A DNA stretch of 64,000 nt from Schizochytrium sp. CCTCC M209059 (lineage: Eukaryota > Sar > Bigyra > Thraustochytrida > Thraustochytriidae): contig KN805415.1 of NCBI GenBank assembly GCA_000818945.1, positions 186,275-250,274 of the forward strand. Reading direction: 5' to 3'. Positions within the stretch are counted from its first letter, which is position 1. The number at the start of each line of letters is the position of its first letter. The notes beneath the pieces are model-generated. The model did no database searches. It was not told the origin of the DNA and was given only the letters and a program-made list of their open reading frames with translations. Made by a program: the position numbers and the translations under genes. Positions 28,902 to 40,100 of this stretch are shown piece after piece.

Positions 28902-29395
28902 GGTCCTCTCTCGCCAGCGCCTTGGTGCGCAAGGTGAACTTGCCACATAATCGAATTTTTGCATTCCTCTGATTTCAGTCATTTATTTTGATTCTCTTTT
29001 TTCCACACAACAACAACAACAACAACAACAAAAAAAGTTCTCTTCCCCTCTGGCCTTTGCTGCTGCCAAAGAAAAATCAGAAGAAAAAATAAAGAAGCGA
29101 ATGGCGACTTCTTAAAGAGACTCGTCTCCTCCTGGGGGGGGGGTCAAGCCAAGTTGAGAAGTCCTCTCTCGCCAGCGCCTTGGTGCGCAAGGTGAACGAA
29201 CTTGCCACATAATCGACTTTTTGCATTCATCTGAATGATTTCAGTTATTTATTTTGATTCTCTTTTTTCCACACAGAAACGAATGTCTTTTCCCTTTTGG
29301 CCTTTTGCTTGCTCTTTGCTGCCAAGGAAGAATAAAAGCGAATGGCGGCGACTTGATCGAAAAAAGTCCTCGTCGTCGTTGTCGTCGTTGAAAGG
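28902..29395 (+). repeat. Tandem duplication of the LEA-like gene's 3' flank
   Basis: Positions 28905-29158 are repeated at 29161-29395 in the same order. Both begin GTCCTCTCTCGCCAGCGCCT and continue through CTTGCCACATAATCGA, TTTTTGCATTC and TTTATTTTGATTCTC, to a GCGAATGGCG-containing end. The first copy carries (CAA)n at 29008-29034 that the second lacks. The duplicated unit, about 250 bp, contains no second coding copy. Confidence 0.88.
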
Positions 29396-30231
29396 TATCA
29401 TATACGACTTTGCTCTTGTTCTCTTTGTCAACTTCGCCTCCACAACATGAACACTCATGCATTCGTTCCTACAATGGGTCGAGTCGTACGTGTCGCAGTT
29501 GCCAGTGGCAGCGCCTTTCCCACCCTGTCTTCCAGTTCTGACTTTGACAAGGTATGAATCCGCTGTCACCAGCAGCAGCAGCAGGCACCACCGCCACCAG
29601 CCAGCCATCACCTGTGATTACAAAACCATCCCTTCCGTGCGACCCTTCTTCTGGCTGCTTGCATCATTACACCAAGTAATAAAAGACAGCGGCGGACGAG
29701 GTCGTCGAGCCGCAGCCGGCGGCGAACCCGCTCGGACCCCGGACCGGCCGCAGCCTTGGCAACGAACGGCCAGGGAGTGGAAGTACATTGCCCGCCTGCA
29801 GCAGCCAGCTGGCTGTTTGTGTGCTGGTGCTCGACCTCTGCCTGCAGCGGTCCGCAGCCGAGCGAGGGATTCTTCGAAGCCATCGAAGGGTCGGGGACCG
29901 GGGGACGCCCGCACACCTGCCCCTTGACTCGTAGCGCCTACCTAGCTTGAACGCCAAGACTGCAGAAACGGCCTGCGTGTGCGCGTATTCGTCTCGCAAA
30001 GAGTGTGCGATTCCACGTTTTTGGCACGCGCCGATGGGCCTCCTAGAATGCTACTAGGCCAAAGTCTACAACATGCGAGGTCGCACGCGCAGGGACCGGG
30101 TACCCGGGTACTCAGGGATGGACCGCGCGTGCTCCTTTGTTTGCATGGCAGCCGGCACCAGCGAGAACTTGCATGTTGCTCGGACGCGGTGGCCGCAGAC
30201 CCGTATTGTAGGCTGAGCGGAGCTCGCGACG
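29396..30231. other. Intergenic region upstream of the multipass membrane protein
   Basis: About 840 bp with no supported gene; the open frames on both strands lack recognisable features. The promoter of the gene at 30232 should be here. A CAG/GCA run lies at 29571-29584. Confidence 0.45.
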
Positions 30232-32733
30232 ATGAACCAGTCAGGCTACCTGAAGATCGACAATGAGACCACCGCGGAGAACACGCGCAACCTTGGCCGA
30301 CTCGACGGGGAAGTGCTCGAGAGACTCGCGCAGCAAGACGGACACCTGGACGCTGCCCAGCGACGCGAACTCGTGAAAGGACTCCTCGACCACCCGCGAC
30401 CATGGAGGTTCTCGCGCTTCATCAAAGAGCTCGCAGCAGTGGACCCGTACGCGGTGGAGGTCAACGATGAGAACGAAAATTTTACCTACTCCATCAAGGT
30501 CCTCAACGACAACGTGGAGAGCGTCATGGGCAAAGTCTGGGTCAAAAAGGACGATAACATAGGAGCAGAATTTGGCAAGCACGGTCACCTTCCCGATGTA
30601 GAAACCGACGGAGCGAACGCGTGCTTCGGACTCTCGAACTGCATGCCCAGGATCCGCGCAAGCGGCAGACGAGAGCGGCCCCTCGATAACACCGTGGAAA
30701 GGTGGAGCGACTTTTGGCTCTGGAAAAAACTCATCAGCACCAATCTGATCAACTTGCTTCCCGACGCCTCGTTCTCGCTGTTCGTCTTCGCCAAAGATCG
30801 AACGGGTGATGATCTGCCCATCTTTTTCATGGAGCTGCAAAAAAGACGCAAGGACGAAGCCAGCACCACGAAGCGCACGCCGCGATACGAGCTCGTCTGG
30901 GAGCTCGACCAGGTCCTGCGCAGCAACAACGACCGCATCGCCCGTCCACGGGAGGCACTTCACGCGGCCGAGTTCGCCAGTGCATACCAGAAGATCTTCT
31001 TTTACGTCAACTGGTTCGATGATATATACTCGAAGCGGCACATCACCCATGCCCTCGTCAGCGACCTCAACCGCGTCAGCAAGGACAAATGGGACGATTG
31101 GTTCGAAGAGCGTCACAAGGATGACCCCACCGACGCCATTCTTGCCATTCTCATCACCATTGTCGCCGCCATCCTTTCCTTCTCCACCGTTCTCGATCAA
31201 CCTGTCATTAGCATCGTCGCCGGCATTGCCGTGGCTGGCATTGCCAGCGAGGAGTGGATCCCCCCGCGCGCCTTTCTGCTCGGCGCCGTGGCGCGCTTTC
31301 ACGGCAACGAGTCCCTGAGCCTCCGCGTATACCAACGAGCAGACCGAATGCTGTCCACCAAGACAGTCTTCATCTCCCTCATTGCATCCTTTGCGGAAAT
31401 CTCCGATGTCATCTTCTTTTGGCAAGGCCACACGGACAGAAGCAACAACGATTGCATCATTGCCAATCAGACCATATTGGGTGTTCCAGTCAATTGCACC
31501 GACGAATCCGCGTCGAGCTTTCCCAGCATTATGCATCCGCAGGGCGATGCGTGTTGCGCCATGAATCGATCGGATCTGACCATCACCATCGCAGCATGCT
31601 TCAACTGCATTTTGCTCATGCACACTGCCTTTGCAGGGATTTACAGCATGTACAGCCCGTCCGATTTCCCTCAAAAGCCTCGCCAGCGTCCCCGCGCCTA
31701 CGTTGAAAAGGCGAGCAAAAGAGGCTTTCAAAAGTTTTTTCGCCAGAACATCAGAGACTTGCGCGCAGTCCGCGAGCGCTGCTACGTATACAGCCCGCTT
31801 AACCACTTTGCTCTCACCGAGGACGAAATCGGATCGGGACGCAATCAGCTCGCTTTTAAGAACATCAAAGGCCAAGTTGAGGATTTCGTCGACCTCGCCT
31901 CACCAGGGGCTCCCAGCGGCTACCTCTGCTACTGGATCTCGTCTCCGGCCTGTTCCAAGATTGCCGTCGACTGCCTCGTGTACGGAAAGTATAATTCACT
32001 TTACCTCCTGCCTCTTGCCTTGATCGAACAGATTCTGGGTATCGTGGGCGGTCTGCTGACCATCATCTTTGACGTTCCCGTGGCCTTGCTTCTCCTTCTT
32101 TTGGCAGGTCCCATGCAGCTCAACAAGATCAAACGCGACACCGTTCCTCGCCCCTTTATTCGCAACTGTGTCGCAGCCATTATGTACGTGTACGAGCCCG
32201 TCGACTGGTATCTCATCCTGGTGCGCTCCTACAATAGAATCATTGCAGCCCTTCTCGATCTCGACTACATCAAGTGCAGAACGCGATCTACTGCGCGTCT
32301 TTACCGCTGGGCCAATATTCGTGCGGTTCGCACAGGTCGCGCCAGCAACCATAGCTGGACTTTTGGCGAACATCTCGACTCGGGTTATTACCATTGCTCT
32401 AACTGTGTTTGCGTCAACCCGCGGACGTTTAAGATGGGACTCGTCAACAAAGATATCCGCGCTTACCTGCGCCATCGCAATCTATGGGCGAATCACCCCA
32501 ACATCAAGGTCTATAAAAACCCTTTTCTCTCGTGCGGCGACAACACCGAGATCATTCCCAAGAAATCCGCAAACAACGAATCTGAGGTCCTCAAGGCTGA
32601 CGAGGAGGCCAAACGTCCCGCTCTCGATCGCGAAGATGATGGCAGCGACAGCGAGGACGATCCTGACAACGACAGCGAGGACATCCCGAAACTCTTTCGT
32701 CGTAAAAAGCGCGTCGTGGACGGTCACGACTAG
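30232..32733 (+). CDS. Multipass membrane protein of unknown family
   Basis: An 833-residue protein, not recognised. Residues 1-300 are soluble and charged, with no signal peptide. Hydrophobic segments lie at about 302-321, 322-350, 378-396, 449-473, 590-627 (long, possibly two passes) and 645-664. The loop at about 400-445 has several cysteines and N-glycosylation sequons (NQT, NCT), so it probably faces the lumen or outside. After the last segment comes a Cys/His motif at about 715-730 (HLDSGYYHCSNCVCVNP) that could bind a metal. The tail (790-833) is acidic and then basic. The start is the ATG at 30232. A decayed copy of its C-terminal 300 residues lies at 33600-34587, and the next gene (34714) ends in a similar His/Cys pattern, so this may be a local lineage-specific family. 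Confidence 0.8.
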   Translation: MNQSGYLKIDNETTAENTRNLGRLDGEVLERLAQQDGHLDAAQRRELVKGLLDHPRPWRFSRFIKELAAVDPYAVEVNDENENFTYSIKVLNDNVESVMGKVWVKKDDNIGAEFGKHGHLPDVETDGANACFGLSNCMPRIRASGRRERPLDNTVERWSDFWLWKKLISTNLINLLPDASFSLFVFAKDRTGDDLPIFFMELQKRRKDEASTTKRTPRYELVWELDQVLRSNNDRIARPREALHAAEFASAYQKIFFYVNWFDDIYSKRHITHALVSDLNRVSKDKWDDWFEERHKDDPTDAILAILITIVAAILSFSTVLDQPVISIVAGIAVAGIASEEWIPPRAFLLGAVARFHGNESLSLRVYQRADRMLSTKTVFISLIASFAEISDVIFFWQGHTDRSNNDCIIANQTILGVPVNCTDESASSFPSIMHPQGDACCAMNRSDLTITIAACFNCILLMHTAFAGIYSMYSPSDFPQKPRQRPRAYVEKASKRGFQKFFRQNIRDLRAVRERCYVYSPLNHFALTEDEIGSGRNQLAFKNIKGQVEDFVDLASPGAPSGYLCYWISSPACSKIAVDCLVYGKYNSLYLLPLALIEQILGIVGGLLTIIFDVPVALLLLLLAGPMQLNKIKRDTVPRPFIRNCVAAIMYVYEPVDWYLILVRSYNRIIAALLDLDYIKCRTRSTARLYRWANIRAVRTGRASNHSWTFGEHLDSGYYHCSNCVCVNPRTFKMGLVNKDIRAYLRHRNLWANHPNIKVYKNPFLSCGDNTEIIPKKSANNESEVLKADEEAKRPALDREDDGSDSEDDPDNDSEDIPKLFRRKKRVVDGHD

Positions 32734-33599
32734 GCCTAGCGCCTCCTCTTTTCCGAGAGGAATAAATAAATAAATAAATAAATAAATAGACAGCGAATCT
32801 CTGAGTCAGCGCGTGTGCCTGTGTACGTATACTCATATTCTTGGTGTCCAGCCAACCACCACCCTGGTCTCGGTCGCCGCACGGGCTGCTGCTGTGCGCT
32901 GGCTGCCATCACGCATCAGCCACGACGGGCTGCGGGCGCGCGCCGTCCCTATCGGTCTGTCTGAAATTACTTTTCCCCTCCCCACCTCGCGCGTGCATGC
33001 GTCGTCAAGTCCAAGTTCGTTCTCCTCGAAACGTGTGTGCGACGTTTGCGCTTTTCCACCCAAGAGAAACTTGAAGCAGTCTGTAGAGGCGAAGAGAGTC
33101 GCAGTCTGTTGTCAACCATTGAACCGGGTCTCTGCACGTGGCAGCTGCAGCATGGGATATTCGCCCGGCTGCACAGGACGAGACGAGGGGCATCATCAGG
33201 TGCTTGGGCTGCTGGACTCGCAGCACGGAGACCAATCGCGCCGCGACTGCTCGGCCGCGGACGAATTGAAAGGGGGATGATCGGCAGGTACAAAGGAAGG
33301 CTTGGTTGGCTTGCTGCAGCTGATTGGGCGAAAGCATCATGAACGAAGGATCCGTCCGTCCGCACGCGCACGTTTCGGTTAGGTGGGTGGCAACGAACTC
33401 CTTCCTGCTGCATTCAGAGCAGCATGCGCCGTCGTGCTCCTTACGCTCGCCGACACTCTCCTTGTGTGGACTCGATTGGAGGATTTCCGCGAGTGGTGAT
33501 TCTTGGTCGGGCTGTCCAGTGCATTGTTTGTTTGCAGCCCGCTTATTCACTTTCCTGTTCCCGATCTTTTTCTGGCTAACGATAGAAATCAAATGACGG
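32734..33599. other. Intergenic region with (AAAT)n
   Basis: About 870 bp between the membrane-protein gene and its decayed copy. It holds (AAAT)n at 32758-32788, just after the stop codon, and a GTACGTATAC motif at 32823-32832. No gene is recognised. Confidence 0.5.
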
Positions 33600-34587
33600 G
33601 TTGCCCCAAGGAAGAAGGTGAGATCGATTGATTGTGGCCCTGGCGGCCTGTTCTGCTACTGGATCTCGGTCGCCGGGATGCTCGAAAATCGCTGTTGATT
33701 CTGGCGTCTACGAAAAAAGGTTCAATCTTCACCTGCTTCCTCTTGCCGCTGTCGAGCAGGTACGCGCTTTCGTGGGAGGCGTGCTGATGATTCTCTTTGA
33801 CATTCCGGTGACCTTTCTTCTCTTTTGGGTCGCCCTGCTCAAGCAAGTCAATCACACGTGTGGCAAGACGCGGTGTCAAGAAAGGTCACCGAAATCCTTG
33901 TGTGAAGGTTTGCATGCTCGCCTACGAACCTGTGGACTGGTACTTGAAACTGGTCCAAAAGTACTATTATCTCATTTACCGAGTACTCAACCTCGAGAGA
34001 GTCAAGTGCAAAAAACGGAACCACGGCACGTCTCTTTCGCTGGGCAAAGCCGCACGCTGTGCGCACATGCCGCGAGAGCAACCATGCTTGAAGCTTTGGG
34101 AAGTGAATTGACTCGGGGTACTTTCACTGCGATGGTTGCGTGTGCGTGAACCCGCGCATTCTTCCTATAGTAATGATTAGCAAAGAATTCCGTTCCTTTG
34201 AGCGTCTGCACCGGGCGCGAGAGCAATCACTGCTGAAAATTTGGATACGATATTGACACGAACTATCACCTCTGTGACGACTGCGTCTGCAATAATCCGT
34301 GCATCTTCAATATGGGCATTGTTAGCATTCACATTCGCGCGAACCGGCGTCATCGAAACCTCTGGGGCGAACATCTCAAGACGTACACCAATTCCTTTCT
34401 TTCCTGTGACGACGACACGCCCCTTCTCCCAGACGCCGAGGTATTAGAAGAGATGGGTCCGGTCAAGAGAAGAGAACGTAATGATACTGTTAAGAATCTG
34501 GAAAATCCGCACGAAAGTGATGATTACGAGCCGAGTTCTGACGACGACGCGGCACGTCATTGGCCGTGCTGTACGAAACAGAAATGA
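33600..34587 (+). pseudogene. Decayed partial copy of the membrane-protein gene at 30232
   Basis: Similarity to codons about 555-833 of the gene at 30232 runs through all three frames. CYWIS then CSKIAVDSGVY, LHLLPLAAVEQ and LMILFDIPVTFLL lie in one frame up to about 33850. After a frameshift come YEPVDWYLKLVQKYYYLIY and LERVKCKK (33920-34020). Then a frame with stops encodes SGYFHCDGCVCVNPR. The His/Cys module is present twice (about 34085-34160 and 34215-34320), a tandem duplication not found in the parent. The last part is open again (34312-34587), ending in an acidic tail like the parent's. There is no start codon or N-terminal half. Frameshifts and stops make it a pseudogene. Confidence 0.85.
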
Positions 34588-34713
34588 AGACAGCATGAAA
34601 TGAGGCAATTAAGCTTTATACTAACCGTTCATCTTTCTTACGTAGTGTCCGCATCTCGACGAAACTGCGCAAAAGAGTTGCATGCGCAGCTCGGCGTTAT
34701 CAAAATCCCACCT

Positions 34714-36120
34714 TTACTCGTTTGATGTCGATATACTTGTTGCGCTCCTCTTTTGGAAGGCACACCACCTACAATTTGTCATCCCCGCGCAATAACACCA
34801 ATGCGCATCAATGTAGTGCGTGAAAAGTCCAGTCTTGAAGACGGAATCACTTTTCTTGTCGTTACGCCTGTCCACATAGACTTCGACAATCTCGCCTACT
34901 GTTTTACGCGGGTACAGGAGCATCTTGACCAGCACGTTGTCAAGCTCTGCAAAAAAGAGCACCGCCACAATGTTGACGAACATTTCCGATGGACTGCTTG
35001 CAACAGCCATGAGGTACGCGGCTAGTGGGAAGAGACTAGCTGTTAGAGCCACATCCGGCGTTGCAAAAAACCATACGAAGACCACTTGCCTCCACCACAG
35101 AGCCGTTTCTATGCGTAGATGGCACGGCTCATCGTCGCGCAAAGCATCTCTGTCACGAGTTCGGCAGCATCGCAGAGTGCACGCGCCAAGTCTTGACCAG
35201 AAGCGACACTCAAAATTGCAGCTAGAGAACTTGTACAAAAAATACAAAAAGCACAGCAGGCTTTCTATGGCTTCGAATGGAACCCGAACGATGATAAAGA
35301 AGGTATGGAAGATCCTGGTTACGACAGATTCGGAATTAAGAATTCCAATTGCCAGTTCAGAGGTCTCGGCATCAAATAAGGGAGGTGATTCCACCTCGGA
35401 CTCGTTGTTCTTGCCGTCGCTGTCCCATAACGCGTCGAAAAAACCTCCGAGAAGTGGGCAGAGAAGAGCATCTAAATGTTTCGCAAACGTGTCAATGAAG
35501 ATTGAAGCAATCCACTTTCGCCATTTCTTTTCTTTTTTGAAAGTCTCGTACAGGTGTGAGTTGGTACCGTTGTCGCTGCTGTTTACAATCAAGCTTGGCT
35601 GCCATGCGCGATTAAGAATGATCCGGGTGAGATCGGCAGTTTCGATGGCATACGGAACGAGCAGCACCCAAGCAAATCCAGTGCAAACGAAACGAAAGGA
35701 ATCTCTTCGTAGATTCCAAAAGACTTCACGTTCCTCGTCGCCGATGGAGTCCAGGGCGAGCAGACACAGCGCAAGAAGTGCACAACACACGAGCCCGCGG
35801 ATGGCAAGCGCGCCGTTTCGCAAGTTCCAGTCATTGTCCTCTTGTTTTACAAATTCGCGTAACATGTGTTGCAGAAATTCGCGGTCATTGCCAGGACATT
35901 CTTGAGCTTCTTTGTCTCGAGTCTTGAAGGCGTCTTTGCCCTCGGAATCGTGACCTCGCGTCTCTGCATCGTGCTCTTCTGGAGACTTTGACCCTTCACA
36001 ACAGGTCTTGACCTTCGCGACCTTCGTCAAAATATTGACGAAAAACTCCACCAGCTGCGTGCGCAGACTTGCACGGTCCATCGGCTTGGTGCACGCGCTC
36101 GAGATACGACGTACGCTCAT
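34714..36120 (-). CDS. Multipass membrane protein of unknown function with a Cys-rich C-terminus
   Basis: A 468-residue protein, not recognised. Residues 1-95 are soluble and charged, with no signal peptide. Hydrophobic segments lie at about 102-126, 143-161, 270-296, 345-374 and 377-400. Residues near 40-46 and 300-325 contain several cysteines. The C-terminus (about 435-455) carries HYIDAHWCYC then NCRWC, resembling in spacing the His/Cys motif of the protein at 30232 (HLDSGYYHCSNC). The two may be distant relatives, but their membrane regions are not clearly alike. Codon use is less GC-biased than its neighbours, suggesting low expression or a younger gene. Its 3' end faces the decayed copy at 33600-34587. 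The start is ATG; a second Met at residue 14 is possible. Confidence 0.7.
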   Translation of the reverse strand: MSVRRISSACTKPMDRASLRTQLVEFFVNILTKVAKVKTCCEGSKSPEEHDAETRGHDSEGKDAFKTRDKEAQECPGNDREFLQHMLREFVKQEDNDWNLRNGALAIRGLVCCALLALCLLALDSIGDEEREVFWNLRRDSFRFVCTGFAWVLLVPYAIETADLTRIILNRAWQPSLIVNSSDNGTNSHLYETFKKEKKWRKWIASIFIDTFAKHLDALLCPLLGGFFDALWDSDGKNNESEVESPPLFDAETSELAIGILNSESVVTRIFHTFFIIVRVPFEAIESLLCFLYFLYKFSSCNFECRFWSRLGACTLRCCRTRDRDALRDDEPCHLRIETALWWRQVVFVWFFATPDVALTASLFPLAAYLMAVASSPSEMFVNIVAVLFFAELDNVLVKMLLYPRKTVGEIVEVYVDRRNDKKSDSVFKTGLFTHYIDAHWCYCAGMTNCRWCAFQKRSATSISTSNE

Positions 36121-37189
36121 CCGCCTTCCCTACGGTCAAGCCAACGCTGTCAACGACGACCTTGCAAGGCTCGGTGGAGCTAGGGCGGCGAGTTGAGGGT
36201 CTACTGCCTGTGCAAGCGGCAGGACGCAGACAGACCTGGTAGCATCACCGCTGCCTCATTGTAAGTGGATGGTGTCCAGCGCCCGCGCGCGCTGGCTGTC
36301 CCTGCAGTGTGCGCACTTGCTCGCGCGTGTTTCGAGTGACGGCGCTTGCTCGCACGCACCTGATACTTCGTCCATCTCGCGCCTGGCGCCGAGTCTGCAG
36401 CGCGCCGGCCGCGCGCGCGCGCAAAGCTGAGAGGGGAGGGCGCGGGTGGGCGGAGCGAGGGGTGATCGTCGTGGTGCGGCGACGCCTCCGCCCCCGCGCC
36501 TTCGTCTCGCGCGGCGCTCCCCGCACCGGCGGCATTTTCGAGCTTTAGCGCTGGAGAAGGAAAGACAACGGAAAGCAAGAAAAGAAAACAAGAGAAGCGT
36601 CCCTCCCTTCATTCACACTTGCCTTTCAAAGGTGTAATTCACAACGAAAGCGCGCGCCATTCGCACCCGCTCCTCTTCGCTCCAGTGGTGTCCTATACCT
36701 TCACTCTCACATGTCAGTCAACTCGGGCCGGGCTGCACACGGTTGGTTGCGTGTCTACGTGACGGCGCACGCGTGGGTGTCTCCTGGCTCGCTTGATTTC
36801 CTCCAGCCAAGCCGACGCGACGTCCACGACCCAAAGAAGAGAGGTGAAAGTCTCGACCAGCGCCTTCTCCTTCGCGGGTCGAGGGAGAGTGTAGGCCGAG
36901 GCCTAGGTTAGACCGTGAGCCCGAGAGCCCGTCGAACGCGAGAGGTGAAATGAAAACCTTTTAGTTTAGTGTATACGTACCATCGTAGTACGTACGTATA
37001 GGCCTGTATCACCTCTCCCCCCCTTCGCCTTCTTTGCAAGTTCAAGCGAGTGTATAGGCCTAGGTTAGCCTAGAACCGCTCGAACGAGCGAGCATTGTGG
37101 CAGCATCTGGGTTTGCAAGCTAGCAGACATAAGCTCCGCGAGGGAAGAAGACTCAACATCACATGCATAAAACTGTCTTTGACATATTA
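36121..37189. other. Intergenic region with GTATACGTAC and TATAGGCCTA motifs
   Basis: About 1.07 kb: 5' flank of the membrane-protein gene and 3' flank of the PqiA-like giant. GC-rich in the first 400 bp. Near 36890-37075 it has GAGGCCTAGGTTAG, GTATACGTAC (36971-36980), GTACGTACGTATAGGCC and TATAGGCCTAGGTTAGCC (37053-37070). No gene is recognised. Confidence 0.45.
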
Positions 37190-40100
37190 TTAGCTCCGGG
37201 CCGAACGAAACCTGCACCTGGGGGGGCGAGAGGTAGGTCTACTCGGCAAAGCAGCTGACTCGAACTGCGTGCAGTGGCGTAGAATCCAACGATTCAGCCG
37301 GCTCATGGGCTTCGGTTTCGCATCATTGTGCACGTTGCGGTACGCTGCATAATTGCGATCTGCCAAAGCTGCCGAGGCGATCACCGTCACAATGTAAAAG
37401 GCCACAAGCTGAAAGAAAAGACCAAGGAAGAGAACCACGGCCGTTGGTTCCAGATACGAGTAAATGGTAAAGCACACACCGTTCGTGTCTGGATCCGCAA
37501 CGGCAAGCTCGATCGCGGCTTTGGCCTGCGAGCACACGTCATTCGTGATAAAGTCGGTGATAAATTGTGTCACGATGCCGAGCTCCAGCAACGTCAAAAT
37601 GATCGCCACCAAATAGATCTCCAATCCTGACCAGTACGAGTTGATCTTGGTCCAGAAAAAGAGGCCTTGGCCAGTGCCCAAATCCATCGGAACCACCATG
37701 AGCGCAAAGAGTAGCACGATGAGCAACAGCGGACCCACATAGACCGAGATGGCATACAGCATTTTGAAAAAGGTAATGACCACCGCCTCCCAGGTCGAGT
37801 CCGTTGGCGATTCCCCGAGCGCTGCGCCCATACTCAAAACAGAGTAAGTCTTGACGTTGAGCTGCGAGGCGAGACGAGGCGAACCTTCCGAAACGAGCTC
37901 GAGCAAGAGACCGAGCAGGCCACGCAGATCAAAGGTGATGAGCGGAAGAGTAATGCCTACGATAATGAAAAGAAAAGCCATACCCAAAAGGCCAAGCAGC
38001 GCTCGTGCAGCTCTTGGAGCAACGACGCGCTGCTGGCCCGAGGCCGTCGTGCCCGCAAATCGGTACGACATTACACGCACCTTTTGTGTGGCCAACACAG
38101 GAATCTTGTGCAGTAACGCTTCGTTGCCATGCGCGCGAGCCTCACTCTCTCGGTTTGAAGCCTGAACTTTGTTGTTAAAGAAGATGACAACATGGTTGAT
38201 CACCAACGAAAGCGCTGCCACGAAACAAAGCAACGTAAGACCATTTTCTGGCGTCACATTGATATCCGTGATGAAGACCTCGTCCTCCAGAAATGAGAGA
38301 CTCGTCCAATATGCGCCTACCACGTAGTTTCGCAGCGCCGCGAGCGTAATCACAATGACAAAGACATCCAAAAACGACCACTTGCCCAGCATATCGAGAT
38401 ACTCGAGGACTGTATGCCGCCTTTCTGCGCCTACAATCGTTGTCGGTGCAAACCATAGAAAGAGGAGCACCAGGTTCTTTACAATTGGCCACATGCACGA
38501 GGCCACGGTGATGAGCAGGGCCAGCGGCCACGCGCCCGAGTTCCAGGTGTCGTTAATTGTTGAGAACAAAGTGAAAGGGACCAGCGCCACCGTTTGCGTC
38601 GTTGCGCCAAACAAGGTCGCCGACACCGTAATATTGGCCGCGTCCGAGAACCCGATTGCAATTACCAGGCCCACCACGTTCATGATCTGTACAAAGGGAA
38701 CGAGGAAGCGCGCCACCGGCGGTGTGACGGGGTGCTGAAAGAGACTGCTCGTTCTCAGCTCCAAGAGAGCCATTTCGCCCGCAAGCTCTGCGTCGCGATC
38801 CACGGGCGCCACGCCCGCCAGCTTGCGCGCCTTGTGATCGCGCTCGCGACGTCTGTGCAGCGGGACGAGGCAGGCGGCGACAATGGCGGCCACTCCGCAG
38901 CCACCGAGGAAAATGTAGGCGAAGAGCGTCGCCACATCATCCTTTTCAAGCTCCTCAAAGGTCAGTAAATCTTCAGCAACTGCGGCCACAGAAGCGCAGT
39001 CCTCGCTGGTCCTCGACAATGCCGCATCAATCAGCTCTTGGGCTCCCTTCGTTGTCAAATACCCGTTGGCATATTCAACAAACGTATTGAACAGCTCGCT
39101 AATTTCGTCGCCATTCGTATTGGTAAAGACCCTTCCTTCTTCGAGATAGTTGATGAGCGGAAAATCGCACGTGCCTGCACATCCTACGGTCAGACCAAGG
39201 TCACCTGTGGACAGATTGAAGTCCAGTGGCTCCAGACCCTTGATGGGGACCAGCGCGCACGGGAGCTGCTCAAGCGTCTCAAAAGACTTGACTTGCACCT
39301 GCAGAAGATCCACCAAATCGACCATGAGTACCAGCTCGAGACCAATCATTACGTCGGAGAGGGCGACCGTCACCTCAAGCTCGTTCACCATGTTTGGAAT
39401 GTCACGAAAGAGCCCGTCCGCATTCAATGTCAGCTTCGCGCTCACCTCGACAGGTCCCGAGACCATGATGTTCGTCCGCGTAGTGTACGGGATCTGCGCC
39501 GCCGACGGCGCTGTAGCGCTAGCCCTTGAATCAGCAATTTGAGCATATGCGCTGCGAGACGATGCGTACAACGGCGTGCCGTCGCTGTCCATTGGCACCA
39601 AAAGACGCAAGTCCGTGAATGTTCCGAGCTGCCCCACAGTCATGTCTTCGAGGCCAACCTCGACGGTGCCATACTGAACTCCGTTGTACACGAGCGGGAT
39701 CTCCTGAAAAAACGAGTCGCTTTCGCCCGATGCCCGAGGGGTCGAGTCAAAAAAGACCAAGTTGCCCAGCGCCGCGTTGATAGCCGCGTTTACCGATGTG
39801 TACGATTCGTGAACCACGACATCAAACCAGAACGAAAGGAAGCCATTGAGCAGCTCAGACGTGCTCAGCCGCAGAATGCGATCGTCGCCCTCGAGCGGCG
39901 GGGGCGCGATACTGCTGGCGGGCGGGCACGATAGAAGACTCTCTGTCGCAAAGAGCGCCGAGTTGACGTACTCGCGCACGCAATTTTGAAAGACGTTCGT
40001 CGTCACCTCGGCGTAGAAATACGTCGTAATGTCCACCACCGCATCCAGCAGCTTTTCCATGCCCTCGCTAAGAATTTCCTGGGTCGACGTCAGACTCACG

